NCBI GenBank assembly: GCA_021234155.1
Contig: JAJEKV010000001.1
Location: forward strand, 38,612,826-38,676,825
Reading direction: 5' to 3'
From: Isoetes taiwanensis
Taxonomy: Eukaryota > Streptophyta > Lycopodiopsida > Isoetales > Isoetaceae
DNA: 64,000 bases
Below are positions 1 through 12,805 of this stretch, piece after piece. A program made the translations under genes and the position numbers. Each line of letters opens with the position of its first letter. Within the stretch, counting starts at the first letter, position 1. The notes under the pieces are model-generated. The model did no database searches and was not told where the DNA came from. It saw only the letters and a list, made by a program, of their open reading frames with translations.

Positions 1-1811
1 AATCTGTGAATATAGGCATGTATGTTGGTGCCAAATGCCACTTGGCCATTTGTTTGACATGTACCTCATAGACAATTAGCTTGTAAAAACCAGAAACAAG
101 GAGGCAAACAGATTGAACAAGTTTTTGCATGACACAACAGGAACAAAAAACAGCCACCATTACATTTAGTTCTACATCAGATGGTGTAATTGTCAATGCT
201 GAAATGGGACGTTCTCAACCGGAGAATAGGGAAAGAAATGAGCAACGAAATTGAATAGGGAGAATTGTTTCAGATTACAGATTACTCAGATTCAAATTCC
301 CATAATGCATGCATGAATTGCCAATAATGCATGCATGAATTGCCAGAATAGATCGATTCCTTGCTTCTCCTTACCTTACAAACCGGTGCTCTGTATTTGC
401 TGGATGGGTTCACTGTTGAATTGCTGGACGTCAAGGTAAGTGGGTCTCCGTTCCTTCTGTTTCTTGGATCATTCTTATCCAGAATGAAAAATGGCATGCA
501 GAAAACTGGGAGAATCAGGTTGGGGCTCCCGGATTCTGCAGGTCAGCGGGCTGGCAAGAATGCCCTCCCCCTTCCCGTTCCACATAACGTCTCCTCCAAC
601 GGCAGCTTCCCTAATTTTCCCTCCGTTTCTCTAATCGCATCAACAGCAGCTTCCCTCTGTTTATCTAATCGTTTCTCTGCCCGTTGCCTGCCCGAAGGGC
701 ATTTTGGGAATTTCAGGTTTCATACCCATTTCGCAAGGGCATTTGTGTAACTTCCCAAATATAAATTGGCCTCAAAGCATGGTTGTTGCCCAAGTAAGTA
801 ATTTAGTTTTTTAATGGTTTAAATACCATGGAGTAAAAGTGTGAGCACCCGATAAGCGGGGCTCACCAACACCGATTTAGGGGACAAAATAAATGGGCAC
901 AAAAAATCTCTGTGCCCCTTCTCCCGCAGATCATCCGCTTTTTTATTCCATAAATTCCTTCATTCTGCACCTTAATCCGGCCTCCAAATCCCTGTTCATC
1001 CAAAATCATCGCCATTGCCTTTTGCACAGCATCCATCTTTCCTAGGTCTTATAAGAAATTTGATGTGCCATGTAATTTTTTACTGCAGCGACCCAATTCA
1101 ATCTCTTGACCTAGATGCTAATCTATCCAACGCATTGGTTGCATAATCCGAATCGAATATGACGTACTAAGAATTCAGCCTAGTCTGCTGGATATAATGC
1201 TCGGAATCAAATGCAGGATCAACGCTATGCAGTTCTGACTTAATCTGGGATGATGCAAAGCAATTCTATGAATAAGCTATATGAATGAATCAGTAATCCA
1301 TAAATACGCAGATATAAGATATACTTCAATTCTATACACAAATTCTAAGAAAATATGCAGGAAGCTTAGAAACAAAACTAATAAAATGATTGAGTAAATG
1401 AGCAGCTTGAAATAAAAGAGATTGGATTTTTGCGCACTTCAAATTTGAGGTTTGCGTAATTCAATTGTGTTAGTTTATGCAAGAATAGCTTGCACACAGG
1501 GGATTAAAAGTCAGGGGAGTGCAAATTGAATGGTGAATGGATAGCACTTCCCAGTTTAGAAATCTGAACTTGATTGAATGAAACTTGTTATTGAGAGAAT
1601 ACAAAAAAAAGGGTGCATCGGAAGCAAAAGAACATCACGGATGCGCCCCAAATCCAAACCAACATTTCTGGCGACAAAACAGGCAATATTTCTGTCTGAC
1701 ATCGGCCACCGAATGAGCAAGCATTCAGGGCGGCAGAACACAAACCAAATCTAACTAAATGCAGCAGCAATATCCACAAACCAGAAGCAATTAATTCTGC
1801 ATAAGCGGAAT
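1..1811. other. Non-coding flank with short direct repeat
   Basis: I see no convincing gene here. A 20-bp unit containing AATGCATGCATGAATTGCC occurs twice in tandem at about 303-343. The last 250 bp is presumably the 3' untranslated and downstream region of the SAUR gene that ends at 1812. Short open frames in this stretch have no recognisable domain and no supporting splice structure. Confidence 0.5.
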
Positions 1812-2183
1812 TCACCAGGAAGTCCTGCTCTCATTTTCTACCAAAGCCAGCAGCTGCCGGAACAGAAGAACTTCATAAGAAACAGCTATGGCGCCGTCGT
1901 GCCGGAAACCCTGTTCTAGCAGAACCTTGAAAAGGGGATGATGCAAATGACGAGCTTCTACTTCAAATCTCTCCATGTCCTTACCAACATAAATCACGAA
2001 GAAGCCGTGGGGAGTGGGCTGATTGAGGATCCCAAGATCCGCCTCGCCAATGCCTCTGTTTGTTGAAGGTGCCATGTCACCGGAAGCCATGCTGCAGTCG
2101 GAAGCGGAGCCGAGCTCGCTGCTCAGGCTTCCGCTGCCGGAAAGCTTGCGGAGCTTGGCTGCGAGCTTTCCAAAAATCGCCAT
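1812..2183 (-). CDS. SAUR-like auxin-responsive protein
   Basis: Intronless minus-strand gene of 123 codons plus stop. The C-terminal half carries the SAUR signature: GFFVIYVGKDMERFEVEA, then HHPLFKVLLEQ, GF, and the final helix ending LLALVE. The N-terminal part begins MAIFGKLAAKLRKLSG, a basic amphipathic start typical of the family, followed by a Ser-rich linker. Small auxin up RNA proteins are short plant-specific proteins, usually single-exon; some promote cell expansion by inhibiting PP2C.D phosphatases at the plasma membrane. I chose the ATG at 2181-2183 because the longer open frame begins with GTG. A TATAAAT sequence lies at 2217-2223, rather close to the ATG, so it may not be the working TATA box. 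No frame damage is seen. Family assignment is secure; the specific role is not. Confidence 0.88.
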   Translation of the reverse strand: MAIFGKLAAKLRKLSGSGSLSSELGSASDCSMASGDMAPSTNRGIGEADLGILNQPTPHGFFVIYVGKDMERFEVEARHLHHPLFKVLLEQGFRHDGAIAVSYEVLLFRQLLALVENESRTSW

Positions 2184-2289
2184 AGCCAGGAGCTCCGCCC
2201 TCAAAAGGAAAGCTCCATTTATATCCCTTTCTTTACACCATAGCCATAGCCATATCACATATAGTCTTCATGCCAGTTTTGAGGGTTAA

Positions 2290-3957
2290 GGCCTCCACTT
2301 GTTCCCAATAGCGCGCCCTTTTACCTACACTTCTCGGTCTCTCCAACCACCTTACCTGTAGCTACCGGTAACCCCCCTTATACCAAATTTTGCATGTGCT
2401 TTTGATATAATCACCCATGTGCTCCACTTGCTTTCACCACATTCTTAGCAATTCCACTCCATGGTTTTCATACATGTTTTAATTTGGTAATAATTTCAAC
2501 AAAAAAAAACCTTTTTCATTCTCATGTTCATAGAGAGAGCTTTTTATCCTTCCTTGCTATTCTTTCAAAAAAACGTTTGGTATCTACTATCTTCCTTCTC
2601 ACTATTACAAAACACACAAGTTGCTATTAGAAGAATGCTCCATGTGCAACGTGATACATCATTATGCATTATAAAAATACATTTCTTTTATTCTGTATGT
2701 TGAATTCTGAATGATTACGCCGCATTGGGTTGCGGGTCTCACTTTAAGATTGCATATTATTTATTCTATGTGTTTGATCTATTAGATAAGATTCACCTCC
2801 ATAAATTATGTGCACACATATATAAATTATGTCGAACCACATCAAACATTTCCTTTTGATCTTCTAATATTATATTGTGTCCTCCCTTGTTAAAACAAAG
2901 CGTGCCATAGCGTGTCATAGATTATTGATCTCCACTCTATGTCACTTCATATGCCATTTTAAACTGCCCATGAATGGCAGCTTCTTTTTGTGTTATGATA
3001 CATAATTATAAATCAAACATCAACCCCCCAAATATGGGTTTCTTGTATCGATAACTTTCCAAATTGCCAAACTATTCAAATGACCTTTCTATTACTATAG
3101 ACTTTTGTGATCAAAACATTGCTTGAGAACTTGTTCATAATCCCGTCTAGAGAGCTACAAATCATTGCCAAATTAGAACCATTTCGTGGATTGCTTCCAA
3201 TTTCAACTACAGAAACACTCAAAGCTCAATTTTTCTGGCACGCACGAACCCATTTAAAAATACGAATCAAACTGATTTCGTCCATTTTAGGCACTCGAAA
3301 ATTTAAAGCTCAAAAATTGAAGCTGGGGGTTTTGTCCGCAGAGTTACCTAGCAGGTTTCTTCGTGCCCTATATCGACAGTATTAGGTATCCTAGTTGCAA
3401 AAGCTGCAAGACTTCCCTGCGGAGACCAATCCACTTGGCACATCATCAATGTCCCTGATCCCAACAGATCCAACGATACAAAAAGAAGTTTGAATTGTGC
3501 AGGGATATGGGAGTTGGAGCAATGCAAAGACCTAAACGGGCCAGAAATCGCTCGAATTATTACCTCTCTTAAGAAATATTTGCAGCGAAGGCCTTGGACA
3601 TGAGATACTCGTGCTAAAGAGGAAGATAATGTACCAAACCACCGTGGGTTGCCCTCGTAGTTGTGTTGTAGATGAGATCTAGTAGCTAAGCTAATGATAT
3701 GCGAAAGATGCTTAAGTTAGATATCCGATATGCTAGACGTAGACAAGAGGACATAGCAACTTCCATCTGATTGGTTTTTATTTGTTTGAACTATAACGGA
3801 AGGAACAAACAAGTTTCTACTAATAACTCAAATGCCCTATCTTCAAGTATTATATTTTCCTATTTTATCTTGCATTCGGCGAATTTATGAAAAAGTTAGG
3901 GTTATGTGCTGAAATATGCCAAAACATAAGGGCATTTTGTAGTTTTTCCCAAGAAAC
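2290..3957. other. Intergenic, AT-rich, no gene seen
   Basis: AT-rich DNA upstream of the SAUR gene. No open frame shows a recognisable domain. A 14-bp sequence, TCGTGTTATATATG, occurs near 3959 and again near 4000, just before a LINE-tail fragment. Confidence 0.5.
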
Positions 3958-4021
3958 ATCGTGTTATATATGCTAAGACATTGCTTATCCCATTACTATC
4001 GTGTTATATATGATTGTACTA

Positions 4022-4092
4022 GCCCATTGTATGGGTCCCATGACCTATTGGTCTCCGTGGACGTTAAAAAAACTATTCTATTCTATTCTATT
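4022..4092 (+). mobile_element. LINE 3'-tail fragment with (TATTC)n end
   Basis: A roughly 70-bp piece with ATGGGTCCCATGACC, then GGTCTCCGTGGACG (4050-4063), then a T/A stretch and a TATTC repeat tail. The same order is found in reverse at 7239-7300, at the 3' end of a coding LINE, and at 12806-12866. It is therefore either an extremely 5'-truncated LINE insertion or a SINE that borrows the LINE tail. It has no coding capacity. Confidence 0.65.
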
Positions 4093-4099
4093 AGAGTAG

Positions 4100-6630
4100 A
4101 TCCCTTAAATGCAGGTTTAATGGTCAGGTTATCCCAATGCTATTATCCTTAGTCAGAGAGCAATGTATGACATACGATACTTCTGAGGCTTGCATTTGTT
4201 AAAATGCATGACAACTATAGATACTTTTGTTATCAAGCAGCTCTTGCATGTGGCAAGTCCTTATGTGTGTAGCATGACTATGTAAAAGATACAGTGATAC
4301 ATATGTTGAGATGGTATAGCATTATCACCATATTTAAATAATCTGCAATTAACATTCCATTCCTTCTGAGTACTACATCAAGGCTAGTTTACCTGTAACC
4401 ATCAATGTTTTTAAGAAATTAAGAAGTATGCATCATGCTATTATTATATAGTCTCATGATAGTTTCGTTCTTTACATTTCTCCAGCCTCATCTTTATCAC
4501 TTGTGATTTTGCCTCTAGTGACTTCTGTACAACTTTTGATATAAAGGCTCCCATTTATCTTCAATATCCGCAAGCAATGACTCATAATAATGATGGAAAA
4601 TGGACATGTTAAGCTACAACTAGGTGATTAGAGAGTAAACAGTAAACAGTAAACCTGAAGACATTCTAAGAATTTGTGGCACTGAATCTATGAATTAAAA
4701 AAAAAAAAAAAAAAAAACCTTTGAAATCCATCAGATCCTAAGACCTTCAAGACTTTTAATCATGAAATGACCTTTTCAAGAACAAGTCATGATTCAATAA
4801 GCAGTCCTAAGTACAATCAGGTGTAATTGTACTTAGGCCAAAGACATGGTTACGAAATATACTTTCCATTAATAATTATTATCTTGAAATAAAATACTCA
4901 GCCATCTTAAAAAGAGTTAACCCAGGCCAAAGCCAAAAGATTAGTTTAAGTGCCAAATAAGGTCTACAATTTAGCTTTCATGTGGAATACTTTCATAAAC
5001 AATGATTGTCCTATTACCTCTATTTCTAAAAGCATTCCCCTTCTTTCAGCTAGTTCGTTCTTGTCATAGCACTCTCGCCAGTGCCAATGCGAATGCCTTG
5101 TATAAGTGAAATGGGAATTTTTAGTAAAATAGAATAAGAGAAAAGACATCACCTGAAAGTAACCACGCCTTGGCTATTGGTATAACCAATAAACTGGGGA
5201 TAAGAATAAAAAACCTTTTAAGTCAATCATGTCCGATAAGAAACAGTTACATAAGAAACTTCCAATTTTTAATTATAGTCATGAAACACAATCCTTCAGA
5301 CATTTCTACAAGGCTACAATCCTTTAAAGCAGAGATCTTGTGCAGTAAAAAGTAGGCCATCATTATTTGCCTTTGTAGTAGAAAAACATAACAAAATACC
5401 ATGTAAAATTAAGGCATCATCCAATGTCATTTGAAATGTATTGAAACACTCCTTTTGAGCATCCGCAACTGCCTTGAGCAGTTTCAAAATATTCGTAACA
5501 TGTTAAAGAAACATAGCAAGGAGTAAAAGACCCTGTTACCTGCAGTAGAACCAGAGGACAGTTAGCCAAGAACATGGGTAAAAGCCTAAGCTACTAGCAG
5601 GTGTCATTGGGTCTTTTAAGTTTATCACCCTTCACCTTGCTTGAATCCTAAAAAAAACAAGGACAAAAGATTTTCCTACACCCTAGAACCAAGGCAGGTA
5701 AAATAGCATGCCCTTAATTATACCATTCAAGGGGGCCTGTTTTTCTGATCATATTGTAGATTACACCTAATGCATCATTTAAAGTTTATCTAAGATGCGT
5801 AGGTCATGTTGAGCTTATGATTGGCCAGCCCTTAATCCAAGGACCCTGTACAATCTGCAAATTAACTTTCTATGTAGACCGCCTCTGCCCTAGTATACTC
5901 ATAGCTAATAGCCAGATTTCAAATACATTATTAATAGCTCCATATTCTGCTATAACTCCATATCTCTAGAACTCGGGCGGAGCATCAATTCTCGGCTAGT
6001 AGAACATATCGGAAATCCAGCAGCGCTCAGATCCAGGCAGGATATTTTGCGTCAGATGTTTATTGCTATAAATCTCTTGTCTGCTCACAGATCTAAATCC
6101 CTCATACCTTAGGGTGGAGTGCTGACCATGGCCGTAAGGTGTGCAACCCTAATCTTCGTTTGTAATCAACATCTGAACCTAGAGTCTAGATCCAACGGCC
6201 CTGCTTTTTCTGAAGTTTTACAAAAAGATTTAAGCAATAAAATTAGGTTTAGAAACGTGCCAAAAGAAAAATTTCAATGGCGATGAATTTCCTAAACAAC
6301 ATAATCCCTTATCCCTTAAATTTCAGAGCTTCACAAGTGCCTAGATCTCATGCTTAGAAAATTGCCAAGAGCCCCAGAAAGTGTCTGCATAAAGCATGAA
6401 TTCAGCTTATGGTTTAACAAGTGCACAAATGTATCAAGTCACATTAGCCTCCATCTTTCATAAAAAATTACCTTAGCTAAATATTCACCTGAGCTTAGAT
6501 AATGTTGTGGCAAAGCCAAAATGCACAATATTTCAGAAGTCCACTTATACAACTTACATATTTCGTTAAATCCCATGGTTCCACAAGTGCACCATAGCTT
6601 TCAGTTTCCATGTTTATGTATAATAATAAA
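4100..6630. other. Intergenic, poly-A run, no gene seen
   Basis: AT-rich sequence without a supported gene. It includes a homopolymer of about 23 A at 4696-4718, possibly the trace of an old retroposition. Open frames are short and carry no domain I recognise. Confidence 0.5.
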
Positions 6631-6634
6631 ATAC

Positions 6635-6635
<1 letters not shown>

Positions 6636-6719
<84 letters not shown>
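6636..6719 (+). repeat. (AAT)n microsatellite
   Basis: An almost perfect trinucleotide tract of about 28 AAT units. It opens long Ile or Asn homopolymer frames on the plus strand that are not genes. Confidence 0.97.
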
Positions 6720-6722
<3 letters not shown>

Positions 6723-6759
6723 TACACGAGCATGGCGCGACAGGTGTAATTCCCTTATT

Positions 6760-7000
6760 TTTGGGTTGCCCCTAGGGGGGCAAACCCTCGTTTATGTGGG
6801 TACGTGGGCATATTCAAGTATATGCTGGCATATACCTAGCATATGCCGATGACTGCTAAAAACTGGCTGCTGCCTGTAAATGGTCGGTCATCCAGCCCCA
6901 TTCCTTCGCAGGCGTGGCTATGGCGCAGCTCGACCCTTCTTCCTCTTCCAAGCATTTTCCTCCAGCTTTGAAGAGCATGGCAGTTATTTACTCTGCCTTT
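6760..7000 (+). repeat. Possible dispersed repeat, family with 41.3 kb
   Basis: The stretch that begins GCCCTAGGGGGGCAAACCC, runs through TATGCTGGCATATACC and ends near GGCGTGGCTATGGCG resembles 41325-41515 in element order (GGGCAAACCC, then TATATGCT, then GCTATGGG). That suggests an old short interspersed repeat. The match is by eye and imperfect. No pol III A or B box was confidently seen. Confidence 0.3.
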
Positions 7001-7238
7001 CATGATTTGCTTTGTTTTGGACTGACGAGCTCGACGGTGTTGCAAAATGGAAGCAACCTTCAAAGATGTCACGGGAGGAGGTTCTTTGAGAAAGTGCTAC
7101 GAAGATTGGACGACGTCGGAGATGTGGCTCGATTTTCCTTTTCCTATTAAACTAGGGCTAATAACCTTGATTTCTGTACTCCCTAAACAACAATGGCACA
7201 GAGCATGTGGGTCCTGCATTGGAGCAGTGCTCTCTTTA

Positions 7239-9131
7239 GAATAGAATAGAATATGATTTTATCGTCCACGGAGACCAACTGGCCTATGGGACCCAAGTAC
7301 AAAGAGAGAGCAGCAGGCGTATTAATACCGCCCCGAAGGGTTTTCGGGGGAAAAACCTTAGTAGCAATAAGGATGCCGACATCTTTGCGATTATATACAT
7401 AATCACAAGTACAAGTGAGGTTAATGTCGGACGGGGGCATAAGCGAGTCAGCGTATCCATTACCTCCGAGGTACGATCCCAACAAGCCCTACGAGAGGCC
7501 GGTGCTCGGTAGCTCATGCAAGGGCGATGGGGCACAACTAACCAGAGAGCATACCGAGCCGGATATGCTGGAAATGCGCCCACGGACAGGCCACGGAGGG
7601 CGTGACTTTCATCCTCAATGGCGCTGTTGGCGGCCGGCGGGACCATGTCCTCACGGGCGGCTCGAATCCATCTCCCTTGTCTCAATGCGGAGGTGGTGTG
7701 CACTGTCGCGAATGGAAGCAATCACCCTGCGCGCTTTTTCATGGGTAGATGGGTGCGTGTAGTGGTGTGGGCGCTTCGTGAGCATGGGATTAACCTTGTC
7801 GATAATTTGCCACCTTGACATGTGACGGGGCCTCTGCATCCCAAAGCTTGGCCATGAAGCAAGCATCAAATATCGCTTCAAAGGCGCGTTCCTTCGGTGT
7901 ATGCCCGGTCCACATCGTGTGTGCACGCACATTCCATAGCGAGAACCACCGGGCTTGCTTGTCTTTCCAAAGAAGGCTTTGAGTCGCCGGGCCCATCGCC
8001 CTTGCCAAAGCAAGGTTGGGCAGCGGGCTTCATCCATAGCCACCACCTTCCGGAAGTAAATAATGTGACGTTCAGTATGACCCTCTGTAATGGAAGGAAG
8101 CATGTCTCTTGGAGCAAGATCTAATATGGGACCGTGGATTTCACTCCCGGTGCGGGCCAAGAAAGCCTTTACGTACTGCTCTAGATCGTTCCAAGTGGTG
8201 AGGGATATCACCGGCCCCACACACTTACGCCCCATAGAGGAGGACCGGTTCAACCAAGGCCCGAACAAGTGTGCTGGTGACCCCATGCATCTGACTCTGC
8301 CTTGGACTGTTGTTTTGCATTGCATCTGGGGCTTTCCGACCGCAAGAATAACGTAGTAACGATGGATGCATCCCGGTGTGTGGTAGTAGAAAACTCAATG
8401 CCCAAATACTTATAAGATCGAGCCACCTCCACTACACCTTTGGTAAGTGAATGAGGGAAGGCGTGGTGTCTTAGGGATGATGGGACCCGCAGCACCCTTG
8501 TCTTGGCCAAGTTAACTCTCATGTCGGTGAATTGGCGAGAAAGTGTCCAAAGCATCCGGTGGCGTTGCATGTCCTGGGGTATATCGCGGCAGGTCAACAT
8601 CATCAAGATATATGAGTTTTGCGGATTATGTAGTGCATCAACCTGGCGCCTCCCCGGTGCTCGGCTAGCCATTCTTCTAGCTGGTCAATGTACAAGCCGA
8701 AGAGCGTCGAGGATAGAGGGCAGCCCCGGGCGCACCCCAATGCTACTAACAACGGGCTCCCCAGCGGTGTGAGACGGCCGGAGCAAGCCTCGTATAGTAC
8801 GTATATAGCATTCTCGCAAGTCGACGGGGTCCCTAGTCGTCTCAATCGTCCCACAACTTATCCCGAGGCAGCGTGTCAAAAGCCTTTGCGAAATCCACAA
8901 AGCAACGATGCATTTCAAGGCCGATTAGGCTATCCTCTATGAGTGTTCGCAGAGTGAAGATATGGTCAATATTAGAATCGGGGGAAGAACTGCTGGCGTC
9001 TTGAGCCGAGCACTTCTCCATCCATCCCTCGCCCAAAGTGTCAATCAAGCTCAAGAATCCGGCAAGCAACTTGGCAAAAGCGAGAACTAACCATAATGGT
9101 ACGATAGTTGGCTGGGCTGTGGGGATCTTCC
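7239..9131 (-). mobile_element. 5'-truncated LINE, RT-bearing, decayed
   Basis: Minus-strand non-LTR retrotransposon. Reverse transcriptase blocks can be read in several frames from high to low coordinate: the finger region with AKLLAGFLS and IDHIFTLRTLIED; the A motif CFVDFAKAFDTLPRDKLW; GCARGCPLSSTLFGLYIDQL; then NLAKTRVLRV and SYKYLGIEFSTT, and a C-terminal region with SLTTWNDLEQYVKAFL. The catalytic ADD-type motif is not readable. Frameshifts and stops show it is dead. The 3' end is marked by the GGTCTCCGTGGACG block (reverse complement at 7263-7276) and a TATTC repeat tail at 7239-7254. There is no endonuclease, so it is 5'-truncated, and its 5' end abuts a foldback at 9129. Related pieces lie near 61.7-62.1 kb and possibly 20.5-23.6 kb. 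Confidence 0.85.
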
Positions 9132-9310
9132 TGTAGAGCAATGCTCCTGTAGACTCTGTGATAACATAAATTGCAGCTCAAATGCATAAATGCATGAGAT
9201 CGGACATGCAATATCATGAGGCCTTGCTTGCTAATTCATTTACAATCATTCATTTCTGCATTTGAGCTACAATTTATGTTATCACAGAGTCTACAGGGGG
9301 CTTTACAGGA
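9129..9310. repeat. Foldback / inverted repeat
   Basis: Two arms of about 55 bp (9129-9186 and 9257-9310) are inverted copies of each other. Each includes GACTCTGTGATAACATAAAT or its complement, with a 70-bp centre. The direct repeat CGGACATGCAATATCATGA occurs inside the loop (about 9212) and just outside the right arm (about 9316). It looks like a foldback or MITE-type insertion, or a replication-mediated inverted duplication at the 5' junction of the LINE. Confidence 0.75.
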
Positions 9311-9319
9311 AGTTCGGAC

Positions 9320-10311
9320 ATGCAATATCATGAATTATTGATGTACTTCCATGTGATTTAGAATGCAGTCGGGCTTTGATTGGATGATTCCTTTTAAGAT
9401 TGAGCTTTCTTTACAACTATCTTTCTCCTCTCAATTTGATATTTGGAGCATGCACAAGGAGCATGCAAAATCTATTTCCTTTTCCTAGTACTGAGTGCAT
9501 GCAGAGCAGAGATCGGTTTCTCTCCCGCAATCTGCCTCATCCTTAATTCTTCAGGAGAAAATCATTTAAAATAATCCTCCCAACTGGGTTTGACACTTGG
9601 TAATTTGAAACTCATTATTATAGTTAGTAATATTCCATGCAGATATAATTACAATAGCCTGAATAAAACATTTGCGTATTCCACATAGTTATTCCATTAT
9701 TGTAGGAAGTGGAACCAGATCATTTAATAATAGTAAAGCATCTTATTCACAAGTGTAACTTTACGGTAAAAGCCTCAAAAATCAAATAACAATCAAAGAC
9801 CTGGGTTTGAGTGCTCCCATTATCATCCTTTGTGCTTTGATCATATGCTCCACGTATAGCATCTTATTCGACATTGCTAGGTCTTGCAAAACTCCGTGTA
9901 CTGCAAATTTCTAACGGGGGAAGTAGTCCGACGTAGAAAATGCTTGCAGCTGCCCAATTAAGGAAATGCTAAGTCACGAAGTAATACATAGGAAAATTTA
10001 CCATTATAACCTTAATTATTGACTTAATTCCCAAAAAGCCCATCTTATTTTTGAAATTCTTATAATGCCCTTAATTCTTAGGTATTTTCTCAAATAGCCT
10101 TTTGTATTTTAAAAATCATCAAAAAGCATGCTTTCACAATAGATGAAAACTTTTTCATCTTAGTTAAAGAAGAGACATACAACATTGTTGCCAGATCCTT
10201 TGAATCTCCTCTTCTGTAAGTGTCTCTTGCCATAAATTAGAGTTGTCGCACTGGACTTCTTATTTATATTACTTTAATTTCAAAGGCATCAACTTGAAGA
10301 TTTTTTGTTGT
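9320..10311. other. Intergenic, no gene seen
   Basis: AT-rich spacer between the foldback and the Copia 5' LTR. No coding or repeat signal that I can support. Confidence 0.5.
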
Positions 10312-10494
10312 TGTTGACATAATGATCGAGATTTTGCTTTAATGTTCTGCATGCGGTTAAAAACAGAAAAAGATTAGTTGAGCCATAAATGGTTCTTGTG
10401 GTAAATATCTATGTTTCTATTAATAGATGGGAGGCCCTCCTTAACGGGTATCTCAGAATTTCTTCAATCTGCGCCTCGTGTTATAATTATTTCA
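10312..10494 (+). repeat. Copia 5' LTR
   Basis: 183 bp, beginning TGTTGACATAATGATC and ending TTATTTCA. It aligns with 15357-15527 with substitutions and a block of about 12 bp (near 10431-10442) absent from the 3' copy. It is unusually short for a Copia LTR. Divergence between the copies indicates an old insertion. Confidence 0.93.
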
Positions 10495-10507
10495 TGGTAT
10501 CAGAGCT
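10495..10507 (+). other. Primer binding site (tRNA-iMet type)
   Basis: TGGTATCAGAGCT directly after the 5' LTR. It matches the standard plant PBS complementary to the 3' end of initiator methionine tRNA. Confidence 0.93.
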
Positions 10508-10549
10508 CTGAAACAAGAATCAGAGAAGAGTTTATATGAGCAAGGCAAG

Positions 10550-11274
10550 ATGGCCAAGTTACAAATGGATCTGAAGAACTTGGAGAAGCTTGATCGAACC
10601 AATGCCACAATGTGGTTTTGGAAAATGTAGGCTATCTTGGAAGAACGTGATGTCTGGATGTTGTGAGTGGAGTTGAACCAAGACTGGAGGTTGGGGAGGC
10701 GGGAAATGATAGTGATGGAGAAGTTGTAGAAGAAATGGCATCTTTAGTTGCATGGAGGAAGAAGGATAATCGAGCAAAAACGTCCATGATGTTTGGGCTC
10801 AAGGATGGGCAGATCCCATTAGTGAGATTGAAGAACACTACAAAGGAAGGATGGGAGTGCTTGAAGAAAACATTCAAGGCTGATAACACGTCACAGAAAT
10901 TGTTTCTATGGCAAAAAAAATTTGGTGCTAAAATGAAGGAAGAGGATGATGCCACTGATCATATTAGCACTATGGAAAGCCTAGCAGATCAGCTTGCAGC
11001 ACTAAATCACTCTATTAGTGATGAGGATTTGGCTATGGCAATTCTGGCAAGCCTTCCAGGATCCTATGATTCGATCAAACAGGCCATGGGGTGTAAAGAT
11101 GGAAAAGTGAAGAGTGAGGCAGTGATTGGTGTTGTGCTTCAAGCACCTCATTTGCTCAAGAAAGAGGAGGAAGAATCAGCCTATATGGCCAAAGTCAAGG
11201 CTTCAAGAAATGATTTTGAATGCTGGTCTTGTGGTAAGAAAGGCCATATTGCAAGGAATTGCAGACACTTCTGA
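10550..11274 (+). pseudogene. Copia gag
   Basis: Gag-like frame starting near MAKLQMDLKNLEKLD. Stops interrupt it in the first 100 bp, and it then stays open from 10663 to 11274. The long part ends with a CCHC zinc knuckle, CWSCGKKGHIARNC, that binds genomic RNA in active elements. A later gag feature, SLADQLAALNHSISDEDLAM, fits plant Copia gag. The N-terminal stops and the switch of frame into protease show it is a relic. Confidence 0.88.
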
Positions 11275-12800
11275 AAGTGACTGGGAGAACAATGAATCCT
11301 TAGAATTGTACAAGAGCTTTCTCAAATCTCGGTGGAATTCTAGCACGTCTGATAATGAAGAGGTACAAAGAGACCACATCGGATTTGTTGCCGAAGTTGA
11401 AAGCACAGAAGCAATGGCATTGGCAATGAGTGCGGTTCAAGAAGATGTTTGGATCCTCGATTCGGCTGCTACTCATACTATGCCTCATAACAAGGAATGG
11501 TTAAAAGATTACAAAGCTAGCTAATGACAGTCACAGAGTCACAAGAGTCACAGGAGAGTAAGCGGAATTGCATCCGGACCTTAGGTTATGGGGACTGGAA
11601 CTATGACCTTTAGATTCTCTGATCATTCCAGAGACCTTAAGAATGCATTATATGTGTCCAAGCTCCCATGCAACTTGGTGTCGTTGTCAAGATTGGCTGA
11701 TGCTGGAGTGTTTGCATGGGTGAAAAAACGTGAGATTTCGCTCATGAATGCAAGAAAGGAAGTTATTAGAAAAGGTAGTCGTGTGGGCTACCTGTAGAAA
11801 CTGTTGGCACAAGATCAAGAGCTACAACCAAGTGCACTAGTGCCTGCTGCACCGAGTCAAGACCTGCAATTGTGGCATAAGAGGATGGGGCACATAAATC
11901 AAGACAGACTCAATCAATTGCTACAACAAGATATGGTGTCCGGACTTCATGTCATACCCAAAGGCAACTTAGGTTTATGTGTAGGGTGTATGCAATTGTG
12001 GCACAAGAGGATGGGGCACATAAATCAAGACAGGCTCAATCAATTGCTATAACAAGATATGGTGTTTGGACTTCATGTCATACCCAAAGGGTTTATGTGA
12101 AGGGTGTGTGCTGAGCAAACATCATTAAAAGAAAATCAAGAGACAAGGTACTAGGGCCACAAGAATTCTTCAGTTAGTTCATACTGATTTGAGACTTCAT
12201 AAGAAAAATGAAGTATTGGACATCTTCAAAATATAGATGAAACAAGTGGAGAAGGAAATTGGCCAGGTCGTGACAGCAATTAGAAGTGATAATGGGACCG
12301 AGTTTGTGTCCAAGGAATTGAACAAATGTTTGGAACAGGTTGGTGTGACCAGACAGTTGTCAAATCCATATAAATGGCAGAATGGAGTAGCACAGAGAAA
12401 GATGCGCACTTTGAAAGACTGTACATTCAGTATGTTGAGATGGGCAAAATTAGCAGATGGATTTTGGGGGGAGGATATTCATACAACGTGCTTTCTTCAA
12501 AATAGAGCTCCTACTATGGTTGTAAAAGGAAAAACACCAGAAGAAGTCTGGATGGTCTGAAACTAACGTTGAAAATCTGAAAGTGTTTGGATATATGGCA
12601 TATGCCTTTGTTCCAAAGGAGCTTAGGGAATCCAAATCGGGAGCCAAATCAAGAAGGTGCATATTTGTGGGATATTGCCAGGAAGGAAAGGGGTATAGAC
12701 TGTTTGATGTACAGACCAAGAAAATGACCAAGAAAATTGTCAAATTAGTAACGTTCACTTTGACGAGTTTGAAGTAACAGCTCGAGCAATCACTGGAGAT
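11275..12800 (+). pseudogene. Copia protease and integrase relic
   Basis: The aspartic protease region reads WILDSAATHTM, with DSA in place of the usual DSG/DTG. Next comes LPCNLVSLSRLADAG and the integrase zinc-binding segment LWHKRMGHINQDRLNQLL. That segment is present twice in tandem (about 11869-11940 and 11993-12064), an internal duplication of about 124 bp. The integrase core can be followed through SDNGTEFVSKELN and NGVAQRKMRTLKD. Stops lie between the blocks, so no functional polyprotein is possible. Confidence 0.88.
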
Positions 12801-12805
12801 GATGA

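Noticed and set aside
361-750. 129-codon open frame on the plus strand
   Set aside because: No domain, Pro/Ser-rich composition of chance frames, and no promoter or splice support.
6521-6852. Poly-Ile and poly-Asn open frames
   Set aside because: They are translations of the (AAT)n microsatellite.
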